NCBI RefSeq assembly: GCF_019097595.1
Contig: NC_080718.1
Coordinates: forward strand, 20,611,657-20,675,656
Reading direction: 5' to 3'
Length of the DNA stretch: 64,000 nucleotides
DNA from: Hemibagrus wyckioides
Taxonomy: Eukaryota; Chordata; Actinopteri; Siluriformes; Bagridae
Below are positions 29,798 to 42,249 of this stretch, one piece after another. Positions within the stretch are counted from its first letter, which is position 1. Every line of letters starts with the position of its first letter. The notes beneath the pieces were generated by a model that was given only the letters and a program-made list of their open reading frames with translations, made no database searches and was not told the origin of the DNA. The position numbers and the translations under genes are program-made.

Positions 29798-30249
29798 GCT
29801 CTTTTATCTTCATATTTCTTACTTGTTGCTTGTGTAGGCACTTTCCTGGCTCTTTTTTCACCTCTTGCCAAAGTGTGTAACTCCTGGAATGTTCACCTGG
29901 GCAGGAAATAAGGTGTGTGTCTCCTGTCCGCTGTCAGTCATCACCAGGCCTGTGCTGCAGTTCAGTCATGCTGCAAGCATTAGAAACATTAGTGTTCAAA
30001 GTCTAATATATCTTTCAAATAGGTATCCTATTTGGAAAAAAAAAAATTCCTACATTAGCACATGATCTTTTCCTGGTTCTTACTATATATGGAAATGTAT
30101 CAGTTCACCCCGTACATTTATGTTATCCAATATCCAACTACTAACAGAATAAATTATTCCTTCTCATGGAATAATTTTCAAAGAAGTCCCAAGTTCATTC
30201 ATGATTTGATCTTAAATAGCTAAGCATTGTTGTGTTACTGCTGCATGTT

Positions 30250-30251
<2 letters not shown>

Positions 30252-30303
<52 letters not shown>

Positions 30304-30308
30304 AGAGA
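30252..30308 (+). repeat. (CA)n microsatellite
   Basis: About 24 CA units followed by GA units. Confidence 0.95.
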
Positions 30309-30464
30309 TGTAAGTCTTCTTTCCTTTTCCCTGTAGGAAAACCCATAGCTGTTACTAACTACTGTGTTTCCCTATTAGAGAGGACTCCAAATAAAACCCC
30401 TTTAGAAGCCATTAACTATGCAAAGAACCCCCAAGGAACATTTTATACTCTGTTGTACTAAGTT

Positions 30465-30790
30465 AAGGGGGCCATGGTGGCTTGATGCTTAGCATGTTTA
30501 CCTCCAGGGTTATTGGCTTGATTCCTGCCTCTGCCATGTGTGTGGAGTTTGCATGTTCACTCATGCCCCAGGGTACTCTAGTTTCCTCCCCCAGTCCAAA
30601 GATGTGTGCTGTAAGTTGATTGACATCTCTAAATTGCCTGTAGCGTGAGTGTTGGTGCAATTGTGCCCTGGGATAGACTGGCATCCTGTCCAGCATGTAC
30701 CCTGCCTTGTGCCCCAAGTCTCCTGGGATAGACTCAAGGTTCCTCACGACCCAGTAGAATAAGCAGTGTAGAGAACGGATGGATAGATGT
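30465..30790 (+). repeat. SINE copy, near full length (DANA/mermaid type)
   Basis: It starts GGGGGCCATGGTGGCTTGAT (tRNA-like head). It continues GTGTGTGGAGTTTGCATGTT, CTAGTTTCCTCCCCCAGTCC and GACTGGCATCCTGTCCAGCA, and ends with ACGGATGGATAGATG. The layout of tRNA-like head, conserved core and GGATG-type tail fits the abundant fish family. There is no clear target duplication. Confidence 0.8.
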
Positions 30791-31285
30791 TTCCAAGCTC
30801 CTATCTGTACTTTTGCTGTGATTTAACATTTAGATTTGTTATGCAGACATTATTGTAATGAATGATTTCGCAGTTTAGGACCTTATTTCCCCCTTGAAAT
30901 AGAATATTTCTCCATTTTTCTAAGCTGTGATCTCAACATTCTTTTTAGATTAACACTTGTCACACTGTATGACATGATCCCAATAAAATCTTGGCAAAAT
31001 TCACAACAGATAATGTGTTATATCCATGTCAGATTATATGATGAAGATCCTCTAACGATAGACCGATGATAAAAGAAAATTAGCATGTACTTACGTCATC
31101 TGTAACCACAAAGGATGTTGCATAAATACATGAAAGCCTGTAGTATGAGACTGGCAATGTTATGCCTAGATAAAACATGCTTTAAAGGGCAAAGAAGAGT
31201 TTGGAGAGCTGTGCTTGGATGGAAGAAGACCATATAAGGAAAGCCTATTCTTAAAAACATGTATTATATGTATTGTCCTCTAAAT

Positions 31286-31475
31286 CAGGGATGTCCAATC
31301 TTATCTGTAGAAGGCCGGTGTGGGTGCAGGTTTTCTTTCCACTCAAGCCACATCTGATTTCACCAGTTTAATCAATTGATCTTGGATTTCACTAGACTCA
31401 GGTGTGGTTTCTGCTTGCTTAGATTGAAAACCTGCACCCACACAAGTGCTTTCCGGATAAGACTGGACATCCCTG
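31286..31475. mobile_element. hAT-like MITE (palindromic, 190 bp)
   Basis: Inverted ends CAGGGATGTCCAATCTTATC (left) and GATAAGACTGGACATCCCTG (right) bound a largely self-complementary interior (GTGTGGGTGCAGGTTTTC against GAAAACCTGCACCCACAC). Flanking octamers CTCTAAAT and TTCTACAC agree at 5 of 8 positions, as for a decayed hAT target duplication. Confidence 0.82.
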
Positions 31476-31479
31476 TTCT

Positions 31480-34400
31480 ACACACTTTTATAAGAGAATG
31501 TAGAGGCATGAATGATATATAATACTCATAGAGTAAACACTGTATATACTCAGAATGTGAGTAAAGGAGTCAAATATAAATACAGTGTGACAATAAAACA
31601 TATAAATTTTATAAGATTGTGATTCATAGAGAGACCTGTACACTGGTTTACTGGTCTCTGTTGTTGTGTAAAGCAGTGCAGGATTAAAGTGAGCCATCTT
31701 GAAGATCTTGAAACATTTGGCAACGCAGCCAGTCTAGTCCTTCCTCCTTGGCAGAGTTCTGGCTATTTGTATAATGGCCCCCTCTCAGTTTCCTCTCAGG
31801 AATGTGCAGTGGGCAAAGAGCAGACCTCTGAGCTACAAACCACGAAATCTACTGCTGGCACCCTTTCCAGAGGTAACCGGTTTATTTGTTAGTCACTCTA
31901 AGTACCTATTTTATGTGATTCCAGGAAACTTCCATGGTTTGCTCTAAGCTGGTGATGCTGTTTGTCTAATCTTGGGCATGTCTGAGTGACTGATGCTTTG
32001 ATGTGACATTGTCTCGGTGGGACAAATGAAGGCAAGGTACAGCCAAGTCTGAGATCAGGCAACATTATTGGACTTTCATGCATCACGAATAGACCTACTG
32101 AGGCAAACAGAGGACCCGAGGTTGAAAGGTCAAATGAAAATAACATCCTAGTTTTTTAAAAAGTATTTTTTACATCCTTTGATTACCTTTAATTGCACTA
32201 ATATTTACTGAACCTGGTTACACAAGCTGGTGTTTGGTAAATGGCATGACTCAGATCAGTTCCACCAGAATCTTTCCATCACAAGTTCTCATGCAATGAA
32301 GAGTCATGTCAGTGCTCATAGCCTTTGTGTCTTTCTAGAAAAGGACTGTAATAAAGACTAAAGTGTGCCTGGTAAGACATAACCTCGGGGATCTATTCAT
32401 GGCAACTTCACACATGGACATGTAGCCACACGCATGTCCAGCATTCCCCAAAGCAATGTTGTTGAGTTGTGTAATTTGTTTCTGGTAGCTTTGTTTGTGG
32501 GCAGCAGTAGTGTGAAATGACGTGTAGAACATGCCTGACCTTTCACCCTGTAGGATACCCACAAGGCTTGGATTGTCTGTCACTGTTTTCGTAAGTAATT
32601 AGCAGACTAATGGACAAATTGATCTCACTGCTACCGGATAATCATCTGAACAACCTGAATTGCAAGAAGTGTAGTTCAATATACACCTCAAATTCTCTTT
32701 TTACAAATGACTATTTCCCTCAAGACCCAGTGACTTCACATGGCGTGCGACCATCCTGTTAGGCTGGAGGCCAGAGCCTGGCAAATGCACGTGGATGGCT
32801 CAGTGCATGAGAATAAACTCTCCCAGTGTATAATATCTGGCCAGACCATTTGGCCAGACAAGGTGATGGATGAACCAAACTAAACAAATGTGTTAGGCCC
32901 CCTTGGTTTTCAATTTCTAGTATGATAAGACTAACAGATCCACAACATGACGCCATGCTACTATGACATAATCATTGTATCAGATAAGTCTTCTGGAAAT
33001 AAGTATGACTTACTCTGATGAATGTCGAAGATGGGCAACACACACAGACGAATACCTGCTTCCTGTAAATCCTTGGCGAGTGATCCAGGACCGATCCCTG
33101 TTCCTGTACAGCTTATCCCAAAGCAATGCGAGGGAAATAAGTAAACTGTCCTTGGTGGTAAATGGGGCGATGAAGGGAGCTGGCAGCTCTGAGTTCGAGG
33201 AATGAGGCTGGGGGATGCTGCTGATTAACGGAGCCTTTGCTCACTCAGAGCTGGAACTCATCACCAGTTGAGGGACAGTCTGAGTAGACGTTCTTCCAAG
33301 AGACCCTAAGAAAGATCCCCTTAGCTTATAACCGACCCTGGAACTGAATCACAGGCCAGGGTCTTGTCTTGGTGCCTGGAGCTGAAATATTCCCTTCTCC
33401 ATATTTCATTACTGCTGATCTGAAATGACTGAAGTATGTGATCATTGAAAATATGGTTGGCTTAGCAAGAACAGATCACTAAAGTGATAGATGATGCAGA
33501 ACGCTTAAAATTTGTTTTCTGGCTGATTTTGTGTTGCATGTTTTTGCAGTTAGGATATCTAATGCAGTTTTTCATACAGACTCAGTTTCTTACTTTAGAT
33601 ATCTTGTTTCTGTTTTAAGAGCTCGCTTCAGACTAGTGTGAAGTACATTAAACAGCCTCTAGGTTTACATCATGTACACGGAATGGGCCAAAAACCCCTC
33701 AGTGTATAAGGAAACAAAGCTGATCCGATGAAATACACTTTTTACATCTCATTAAAAAGTAGAAAGACAGACACATGCGGCAGAATGTAAGCCCTGTTTT
33801 GGAAGTTACATAAAGAACAGTGCTTGTGTAGCCCAGACTGAGGTCAAGTACACAGCAAATCTTTCACGCTGTTCGACCCACAGTACAGAATAAAAATGTC
33901 ATTGTAAATAAATGTTTTGCAGCAAAAAAAGAGTGCTCCCTTGTCTGGGCCTGTCTGATTTATATATGGGCTTAGAGATGACTACACTGATTCACGGCCT
34001 TAATGGTCCTGCAGGGACGTGCAACCATCTACGCCTTTTTGTTCATCAGGAAACACTTGTAGCACTTGTGTATCCACCATGCAAACCACTGGCCTCATGA
34101 TAGCACAGTTGGACTCCGAGTCCCTTTTCAGCTGCACTCAGAGGAGGGACTGTAGTAAAATGGAACGTCATGAGGATAAAAGTATGTGAAGACATCCTGG
34201 TGGAACAGGCCCATGTCAAATTGTGCCTTAAACTGCAAGTGTGTGCTCTTATATCAGTCCATTTGAATATTCAAAATCTGCTTGTGTGGGCGTCCAGGAC
34301 ATTCAGATCAGTGACTTTTGACAATATTCAGAGCTAGAGGCTTTTGAAAAGGGAGAGATAGAAAACAGAACAAGGTCAAGCTGGCATGCAGTTATCCTTG

Positions 34401-34585
34401 TGGGTGAGTATCGGTGCCAAAACCTGGCTGTTCCCGAAGGCCATGAATGAGCCTTGCATTAGGCTCTCTTCCTTTTTCCAGCTGCAGCTGCTACAGATTT
34501 TATTCTATAATCCAACTGTCTCACACTTATCCAGACTCTTAGATACTGCATGGTTTGTCTTACACATTAATGCCTACAGAAACCC
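31480..34585. other. Intergenic DNA, no recognised feature
   Basis: Short open frames here (for example near 32335-32583 and 32975-33205) show no familiar domain, no acceptor/donor pair with consistent phase and no repeats in their surroundings. I see only unique-looking noncoding sequence. Confidence 0.5.
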
Positions 34586-34589
34586 TACA

Positions 34590-34830
34590 AAAATACATAC
34601 ACAGAGGCACCGAAAAACAATACAGTTTTTTCAGTTAATCACCTTTTTTACTGTGAGGAATTTTGGTGGGAATGGCCTATTCCTTTGTGACTCCACCCCA
34701 ATCCACAAAGCACAAGAATTCACTGGAAGGCTCCGTGAGTATGAAAATGATATAAATCATATGCTAGGGCTGTCACAGTCACCAGATCTCAACCCAGTGG
34801 CACCCCTATGGTAGAAGTTGGACTGTGCTC
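34590..34830 (+). pseudogene. Tc1-like transposase remnant, C-terminal part
   Basis: The plus frame carries GLFLCDSTPIHKAQEF, then LREYENDINHMLGLSQSPDL and NPVAPLW. This is the block around the last two catalytic acids of a Tc1 transposase. The usual final E (NPIEHLW) is replaced by A. A stop follows at once, and no terminal repeats can be found, so it is a decayed fragment. Confidence 0.75.
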
Positions 34831-35084
34831 TCCAATTATCACCATCATTTTTTGTTTGTCTAAGAGACTTCATGTTGTTTTGTCACCTGTCTGTATGTGG
34901 TTATATTTTTTATAGAGAAACATTTACTATTTATGATGCTTTGGTAATACATTATGTAGTAAATTATAGCTTTGTGGTCTTAAATTTGTGGTCACCCATA
35001 AATACACTGTGCTATATTTGTGTTTTTGCATGTCAAACAATTTTCATATGGAGAAATCGTACAGCTGAACAGTATTCTGACTAG

Positions 35085-36345
35085 GAAGTGCAGGACTTTG
35101 CTCTCAAAACAGCCTTAATTCTTTGTTTTGTGGATTCCACAAGATGTTGGAAACATTTGTGAGTCTGGTCCATGTCAACTTCATGCACCACACAGTTCCA
35201 TGCACGTACATGCTGATTTTTCAGACATCTAGAGCGACTTACATTTGATCTCATTTATACAACTGAGCAGGTGAAGGTTAAGGGCCTTGCTCAAAGGCCC
35301 AGCAGTGGCAGCTTGATGGTGCTGGGATTTGAACTCACAACCATCCAACAAGTTAACCACTGAGCTATCACTTACCTGTGATACTCTATCATATTTCAAA
35401 GGAGATCATCTACTGGATTCAGATCTACTGACTGGGAAAGCCACTGAAGAACACTGAACTCATTGTTCATTAAACCAGTTTGAGACAACTTTTGCTTTCT
35501 GACATGCTGCATTTTCATGCTGGATGTAGCAATTAGAAGACGGTAAGTTGTGGTCATGAAGGGAAGCACATGGTCAGCAACAATAATAAAATTGGCTGTG
35601 GCATTCAAGTGATGACTGATTGGTATTAACAGGCACAAAGTGTGCCAAGAAATCATTTCCCACATGATTAAACCACCTCCACCAGACCGGACTGTTGACA
35701 CAAGGCAGGTTGTGCTCATGGATTTATGCTGTTAGCTCCAAATTCTGACTCTGACACCATCTGTGTGCCTCAGCAGAAATTGAGATTCATCAGTCCATGC
35801 TGCATTTTCCAGTCTTCAACTGTCCAGTTTTGGTGAGTCTGTGCCCACTGCAGCCTCAGCTTTCTGTGCTTGGCTGAGAGAAGTGGAACCTGATGTAGTT
35901 TTCTGCTGTTGTAGCCCAACTGCCTCAAGGTTCGACATGTTTTGCATTCTGACATGCGTTTTCTGTAGCCTTTTTACTGTCAGCCCCACAAGTTCTGGCC
36001 ATTCTCCGTTGATCTCTCTCATCAATAAGGCATTTCAGTCTGCAGAGCTGCCACTCACTGGATGCTTTTTCTTTATTGCGCTTTCCTGAGTAAACTCTAG
36101 AGACTGTTATGTGTAAAAATCCCAGGAGATCAGCAGTTATAGAAATATTCAAACCAGCCCGTCTGGCACTGATAATCATGCCACGGGTGAAAAATCACTG
36201 AGATTAAATTTTTTCCTCATTCCGATGGTAGAACATTTTCCAAAGCTGATGCCGCGTATCGGCATTGCACCGCTGTCACATGATTGGCTGATTACACAAT
36301 TGCACGAATGGGTAAGTGTACAGGTGTTCCTAATAAAAAAATGTG
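35085..36345 (-). mobile_element. Degenerate Tc1-like transposon, with a SINE inserted
   Basis: The right end has AGGTGTTCCTAATAAA, a typical terminus of this family. The minus strand then gives the N-terminal helices (CTGCTGATCTCCTGGGATTT), the LRLQWAQTHQNWTVEDWK block, GGGGLIMWEMISWH, VADHVLPFMTT and QWLSQSVDLNPVDDLL. The reading frame is broken many times. The left end beyond 35085 is lost. A SINE lies at about 35225-35380 inside it. Confidence 0.82.
35225..35380 (-). repeat. SINE copy (second tRNA-type family) inside the Tc1-like element
   Basis: AGAGCGACTTACATTTGATC (start), TTAAGGGCCTTGCTCAAAGG and TGGGATTTGAACTCACAACC (anti-B box), then GTTAACCACTGAGCTATCAC (anti-A box). On the minus strand this reads as a tRNA-like head followed by the SINE body. 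The flanking sequence is Tc1 on both sides. Confidence 0.78.
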
Positions 36346-37949
36346 TATAAAAAGAGTGTAGAGTATATTCAGGGATGTACAGAGTTCACAATATCCAGTT
36401 TAAACTGCAAATTCGTTTTTTTTTTTACTTCACAAATTTCAGTTTTATATAAGAATAAAATATTCTTACTAACACATACATTTTTAGAAAGAAAATGAGA
36501 CCCCAAAGAACATCTGTATATGTATTGATAGAATTGTTTTGTACAGATTCAGGTTGTACCAGTCAGGAGGACTTTAATGAAAAACAACAACAACATTTAC
36601 CAACATCTGGCTGCCAAATGCACGGCGGGTCCCCTGCTGTGGCATGTCCAGGTGGAGATCCTCAGACGCTGGCAGTGTGTGGTTAGCACAATGGCACACA
36701 CAGTACGCTTTCTCATGAGGTGGTATAATTGTGGCGGGAGTTTATAGAAATGTCTAGGAGGTGACATAGCGTAGATGGAGTATTTTAAGTCTTAACTTTA
36801 ACCAATTTACGAGTGCATTCTTTCTCCAAATCTCACCTAATGAAATTCATTGTTGATGCAGGGACAATGCCAGCAATGATGGAGATAGTGAACTGGAGCT
36901 AAATTACAGAGTGAGGAAAGTGAAAGCAGTTGCAGACAGACCAGCAGCAGTAGGTTAGGTACCACACCTTCTGGAAACTGCTGAGGCCAGACAACTGATT
37001 TTCCATCTGGGCTAAATTCCAGTATCCCACTCCCTGCCTCAATGAAAGAATGAAAGAGAATAAGATCAAGCTTTTAATGAAAGAGATACTTTACTTAGAA
37101 TTCCCTCAATTTTTTTGGACAAAACCGAATGTCCTTAAGTCAGGTCATCTGGCATGTCTTCAAATTGTTTGGATGTGAATCAATGTCTGAATGAAAATCA
37201 CCTGGATTAAGAGTCATTTAGATGGTTCTGTGTTTTTATAGGAAAAACTGAGCAAAAAAAAAAAAAAAGCACAAACGTCTGTAAATGAGCTCAATTATCA
37301 GCTTTGTGTTCTCAGATCTGGCGTTTTGTCTCAACAATTGTTTACTGCAAGACATACGGTAGTTTCCTAAATGTACACAATTCCATCTATTGCCTTCCTA
37401 CCATCACAAAATTTGTAGTGTGAAGGATACACACTCAGGGACATGTTAATGGAGCTGAGAGCCATATTAGGAGCCACTGGTTGCTGTTGTAGTGAACAGA
37501 AGACGTCATTTTCCCTAGACAATATATCACCTACCCAGTATAATGATAATAGGAGCACATGCTCTGATTTAAGAACATAAAAGACAGTCAGCGTGAAGCT
37601 ACATGTGAAGACATGGCTCGCACTGAATCAGTGGAGGAAATGAAACAACAAACAGCCATATTTCTGCATAATGTATGAACAACATACACTGGTACCTTGT
37701 TAGGGATTTTGCAATGGAACTAATCCTTAAGCATCTGTTTGTTTTTTCAGGAATTCCACTTCAAAGATACCACAGCTGCAAACAGATGTTTCGATTTCCA
37801 CAAAGCTCATCCTTATTACACAAAGATGCAAAACAATGTCTTCCAGTCATATTTACTTACAAGTCGTTACATCATGCCCAAGCCCCATCAAAGCCATATG
37901 ACATAGCGATGCTGCTCTGCTCCTCCCTCTCTCTCTGGATTTCAGTTTC

Positions 37950-37950
<1 letters not shown>
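36346..37950. other. Intergenic DNA, no recognised feature
   Basis: A poly-T run at 36416-36427 and a poly-A run at 37254-37268 are the only low-complexity tracts. No frame has recognisable homology. Confidence 0.5.

Positions 37951-37951
<1 letters not shown>

Positions 37952-37996
<45 letters not shown>
37952..37996 (+). repeat. (CT)n microsatellite
   Basis: About 21 TC/CT units. Confidence 0.95.
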
Positions 37997-37999
<3 letters not shown>

Positions 38000-38612
38000 C
38001 ATAAAAGCTAATTAGTGATGATTGCTCGGGAAATACACGGAATGCCCTTGCCAGTCACATCACTCTGTTGCACGCAACTTGCTGCTTATGGCCAAATGAT
38101 TTTTGAGCAAATCTTGAAAATCTACAAGCTCTTTAGACTATGAACGCACTTGTGATTTGGTGGAGCACTGCATCATCCTTAAGGATTAATGGCTGTGATA
38201 TTCTTCTGCATAGAATCTTTCTAGTAATTCTCTCAATTTTTACATTTTCGCCTCTATGTATGATTTTCTTCTATAATTTGTAATATCTTATAAATAACAA
38301 ATATAATCAAAGTTGCTAACATCACTGATGATAATCAGGTAATATTACGCATAATAAGAAGTTTATATCACAGTGCTCCTAAATGCTCAGACAGGTGATC
38401 AGATGAGGTTTATAATAACCCTTTTTATCAGTACATTGGCTGATGGAAGGAATCGAAATCAACTTATCAGAACATTTTCAATCAGAATATACAGTACAAA
38501 TGAATTAATTTTAACTACTTTATATTAAAATTAGTCAAATTACAAACTACAATATTATGAACTAAGTACTGTCTCTGAGGTCAGAGGGTAGAAATGAGTT
38601 TGATATCAATCA

Positions 38613-38762
<150 letters not shown>

Positions 38763-39394
38763 TATTCATTTGTTTATTTTCATAAACTGTTATATGAATA
38801 TATTAAGCCTAGGTAAAAACAGAATAGACTTTTTCATGGAAAAACTACTATCAGCCATTAAATATCACTGTAGGGAGTGAGATTAAAGAACATGAGCACC
38901 TCAAAAAAGGGACAAATTCCATTTTTTGGCCTCTGATGGAAAGAGTTAATAGTTTCTATAGCAACTTTTTCAAGGTCCTGAATGGTGAACGTTCCACATA
39001 AATGGATTAAAAAGCATGTGTGACCTGAAACTTGCTGGAGTGTGCTTAAGTTTTATGTAAGGAGATGTTTAAGAAGCATTTATGGAATGAAACTGTTCTG
39101 TTTTCCAGCATGGGAATGGAGGACGTACATGCTGACAAGATTAAACATAACTATAAATGGATAAAAACTAAAAAGTGTTGCTCACATCTATATAGTTTTT
39201 TTTTTTTTTTTTTGCAGAAAAAGCTGAAATTTACAGCTTTAGTGCTGAATTACTGCTGAAGTGTTCAGAATGAAGGATGTGGAAATTCACAACATTAAAT
39301 GTAACTATAAAAAAGTATTACTACTATTCTAACTCTATTAGAATTAAAGTGTTGTATTGTTTGATTTATTCAAGTTTTTACATTTACGTTTCCG

Positions 39395-39560
39395 GCACAA
39401 GCCATAACCAGAGCAACTAAAATTTTTATCTCATTTTATGCAACTGAGGATTAAGGGCCTTGCTCAAGGGGCCCAACTGTGGCAGCTTAGTGGACCTGGG
39501 AATCGAGCTCACAATCTTCTAATCAGTGGCCAAGCCTTAACCACTAATTTACCACATCCC
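39395..39560 (-). repeat. SINE copy (second tRNA-type family)
   Basis: TTTATGCAACTGAGGATTAA, GGGCCTTGCTCAAGGGGCCC and TCGAGCTCACAATCTTCTAA, then CCTTAACCACTAATTTACCA. It is the same family and orientation as 35225-35380. Confidence 0.78.
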
Positions 39561-40839
39561 CCATTCTTTCATTTATGCTAGTTTACTACAATTTTATCAT
39601 CAGCATATCAGAAATCATGACTACACAAGCAACATAAATCCTGACTGACAATCTGATTGTAAATCTGAATACGAATTTTAACTTAAACAAATTAGCTTCT
39701 TTTTACTGATACTTTCTGAGGGATAGCCATGTTCCTTAAGGCAACGTTTTGCGATTGTTAAACATCAGCATGGTGCTGCTGCCACTTGGCTATAAAAACT
39801 GAAGGAAGGGGTGAGAAGTGTGGCCCCCCTCTCTGATTTCTAAACAGAGTTCCAGATGCAGCCTGCAGTAGTCACTAACCCTGAAGAAGAAAATGAATTT
39901 AGCTCTAATTGTTAGACATGGTTTAGCAACACAGAAAAACAACAACAAAAAACATCATTCTTTGACCCGGTTATGTGCAAATCTTTGCAACCCAGACGAT
40001 GTGAAATGATTTATGTCTTTTAAAATTCGTCCACTGAATAAGAATGATCACATTTTCTTTTATTTAAATAAACATTTATATGCAAGACGACACGTCTCTG
40101 GGAAACTTTCACAAAGACTGAGGACACATGGACAAGCAGGCTACGGAAATACTTTTTCTGAGGCCTATATTTTCACAGTTTAAGAACCAGGTGTCCGAAA
40201 GGTTTTTCATCCCCGATTAAGAGAATCAGCACTGAAGTCTGGTACAGGTGACTCTCCATCTTCACTGACCATAAACAGAGTTTTGACAGGCACACTTAAA
40301 GAAAAAAAAAAATCACTGGCATTTTGTGACATAAATTACTGTCCAGAGTTCACTTTCAGAGGCTACCTACTCATTAAGGACCCTAAACCAGAGGCCTTTA
40401 AGTCTGTCGACCAAATTACAGTTCCTGCAGACGTGTTGTTCAGCAATATGCACTGCTCGAGGGAAGGAACATTCCACAAGTCCAGTTTTCCCTGACTCTT
40501 GGAGTTACACCTCCATTACACCCGCAATCGAACAGGTCAAAGTGGCTAAAGTTTCACTTTTTTTATATCCCAAAACGTGTATGTAGAGATAGGTGATAAT
40601 ATCGCAGGTGACATTTATACGATGGCCGTGTTTGTTTACTCGGATTAACACTATGCATATCTAAAATAACATCAAAGAAATGTCTTTAAGAAATGAGGCA
40701 TGAATAAAAGCAAGTAGATTTATTTCAACTTATATTTCCCCTTTATTATAAACATACTTCCTGTAAGCTCTGTGCATTTCCTTCTCTCAGACCGCCATGT
40801 GCTGTAACCGTATCAGCAGTTAGCATGTGCTATTCCTTT

Positions 40840-41390
40840 CTGTTTTCAGTTAATGGTGATGTGTTTCTGGATTTGCTGTTGTGTTTTTTCTTCTTTTGTC
40901 ATGTTTTCTCATGCACTTCTGATGTTTCTTTTCTCCATTGCTTTTAATTTTGCTTGCTGTTGTTTTTATTTTTGCTTCTGCCTTTTGTTTTGAATTCTGC
41001 CGTTGTGTTTTTTGCTGAGCTTGTGTTTTCTGATTTGTTGTGTTTCCTAATTTATTGTTGTGTTTTCTGATTTGTTGTTGTGTTTTCTGATTGGCTGTTT
41101 TATTTTCTGATTTGTTGTTGTGTTTTCTGATTGGCTGTTTTGTTTCCTAATTTGTTGTTGTGTTTTCTGATTGGCTGTTTTGTTTCCTACCTTGTTGTGT
41201 TTTCTGACTGGCTGTTTTGTTTCCTAATTTGTTGTTGTGCTTTCTGATTGGCTGTTTTGTTTCCTACTTTGTTGTGTTTTCTGACTGGCTGTTTTGTTTC
41301 CTAATTTGTTGTTGTGCTTTCTGATTGGCTGTTTTGTTTCCTAATTTGTTGTTGTGCTTTCTGATTGGCTGTTGTGTTTTCTACGGTGGC
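40840..41390 (+). repeat. 40-bp minisatellite, T/G-rich
   Basis: The unit is TGTTTTCTGATTGGCTGTTT followed by TGTTTCCTAATTTGTTGTTG (40 bases), repeated from about 41085 to 41380 with some 37-base units lacking one GTT. In the middle, 37- and 40-base units alternate, with CTGACTGG and CTGATTGG variants, giving a 77-base higher-order repeat. Upstream (40840-41085) the same words occur in a looser, degenerate form. Confidence 0.88.
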
Positions 41391-42062
41391 TTAGAAGTGC
41401 AAAATAAAAATAAATCCAACAACACAATAACAAATCAAAAAACACAATGACAATTTAGACAGGTAAAGGTAGGTATAGTTTGCAAATGGAATTCCTACCA
41501 CTGATTGGAAGAGACATCCGTCACTCAAGATATACAGGAAGTGCAGCTGGCTGCAATAGAAAGTTGATTTGCGTGTATATGAACGCAGCTCTGCTCTTAC
41601 ATCATTTAATCTGGAATAGTTTGGTCTTCGAAACATACCTGCGTACTACAGGTGTGTTTTTAGACATGGCAAACTACTCTTTATTCCAGGATACACTATC
41701 AGTATATCCAAAATCACAACATATGAACGTCCTTCCTCAAAGTAGTGCTGAATGCATTACATTTTGTTATTAAGATAAATTGTAATTTTCTTTAAAATAT
41801 TTAAAGTTGCACTATCGAAAAAAATAATGATTTAAAGGGAATGCAGAACTCCACACGTGCAAAAAATAAAGTTAGATACACAATTTCCTACTTCTTGTAT
41901 ATCTTGAGTGACAGATGTCTCGTCCAATCAGCGGTTGGATTCCATTCGCAAACTATACCTAACTTTTTTTGGTTTGGCTGAATTTGTTGTTGTGTTTTTG
42001 GATTTGTATTTTTTTGTTGGATTTGGTTTTTGTTATTTTGTTTTGCACTTTTTGGCCACTAT
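41390..42062. mobile_element. Inverted-repeat element (long-arm MITE or foldback)
   Basis: 41467-41541 (GTAGGTATAGTTTGCAAATG ... TCACTCAAGATATACAGGAAG) is an inverted copy of 41888-41963 (CTTGTATATCTTGAGTGACA ... TTGCAAACTATACCTAAC region). The A/C-rich stretch 41398-41460 is likewise the inverse of T/G-rich 41975-42048. Outer ends are GTGGCTTAGAAGTGCAAAAT and GCACTTTTTGGCCAC. The arms total roughly 140-150 bases around a core of about 350 bases with no coding content. Confidence 0.7.
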
Positions 42063-42249
42063 AGTTTTCTGATTTGCTGTTTTCTTGTCGATTTACTTTT
42101 CTAGTATTAGTTTTGCTTGGAACTAATAGTTGGGTTTTGTTGCACATCTGATCTGCTGTTGCGTTTTTGCTGAAAGCTTTGCTATTTTGTTTATGTGCTT
42201 TGCACTTGCAAGCCACTGTACATTTATCTGCTCATAAACTAAACACCTC

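Noticed and set aside
34386..34814. 142-residue plus-strand frame as a possible gene
   Set aside because: Its last third is a decayed Tc1 transposase; the first part has no recognisable content.
41030..41380. CRISPR-like array, because of regular 40-bp spacing
   Set aside because: The whole unit repeats with no unique spacers, so it is a minisatellite in a eukaryotic genome.
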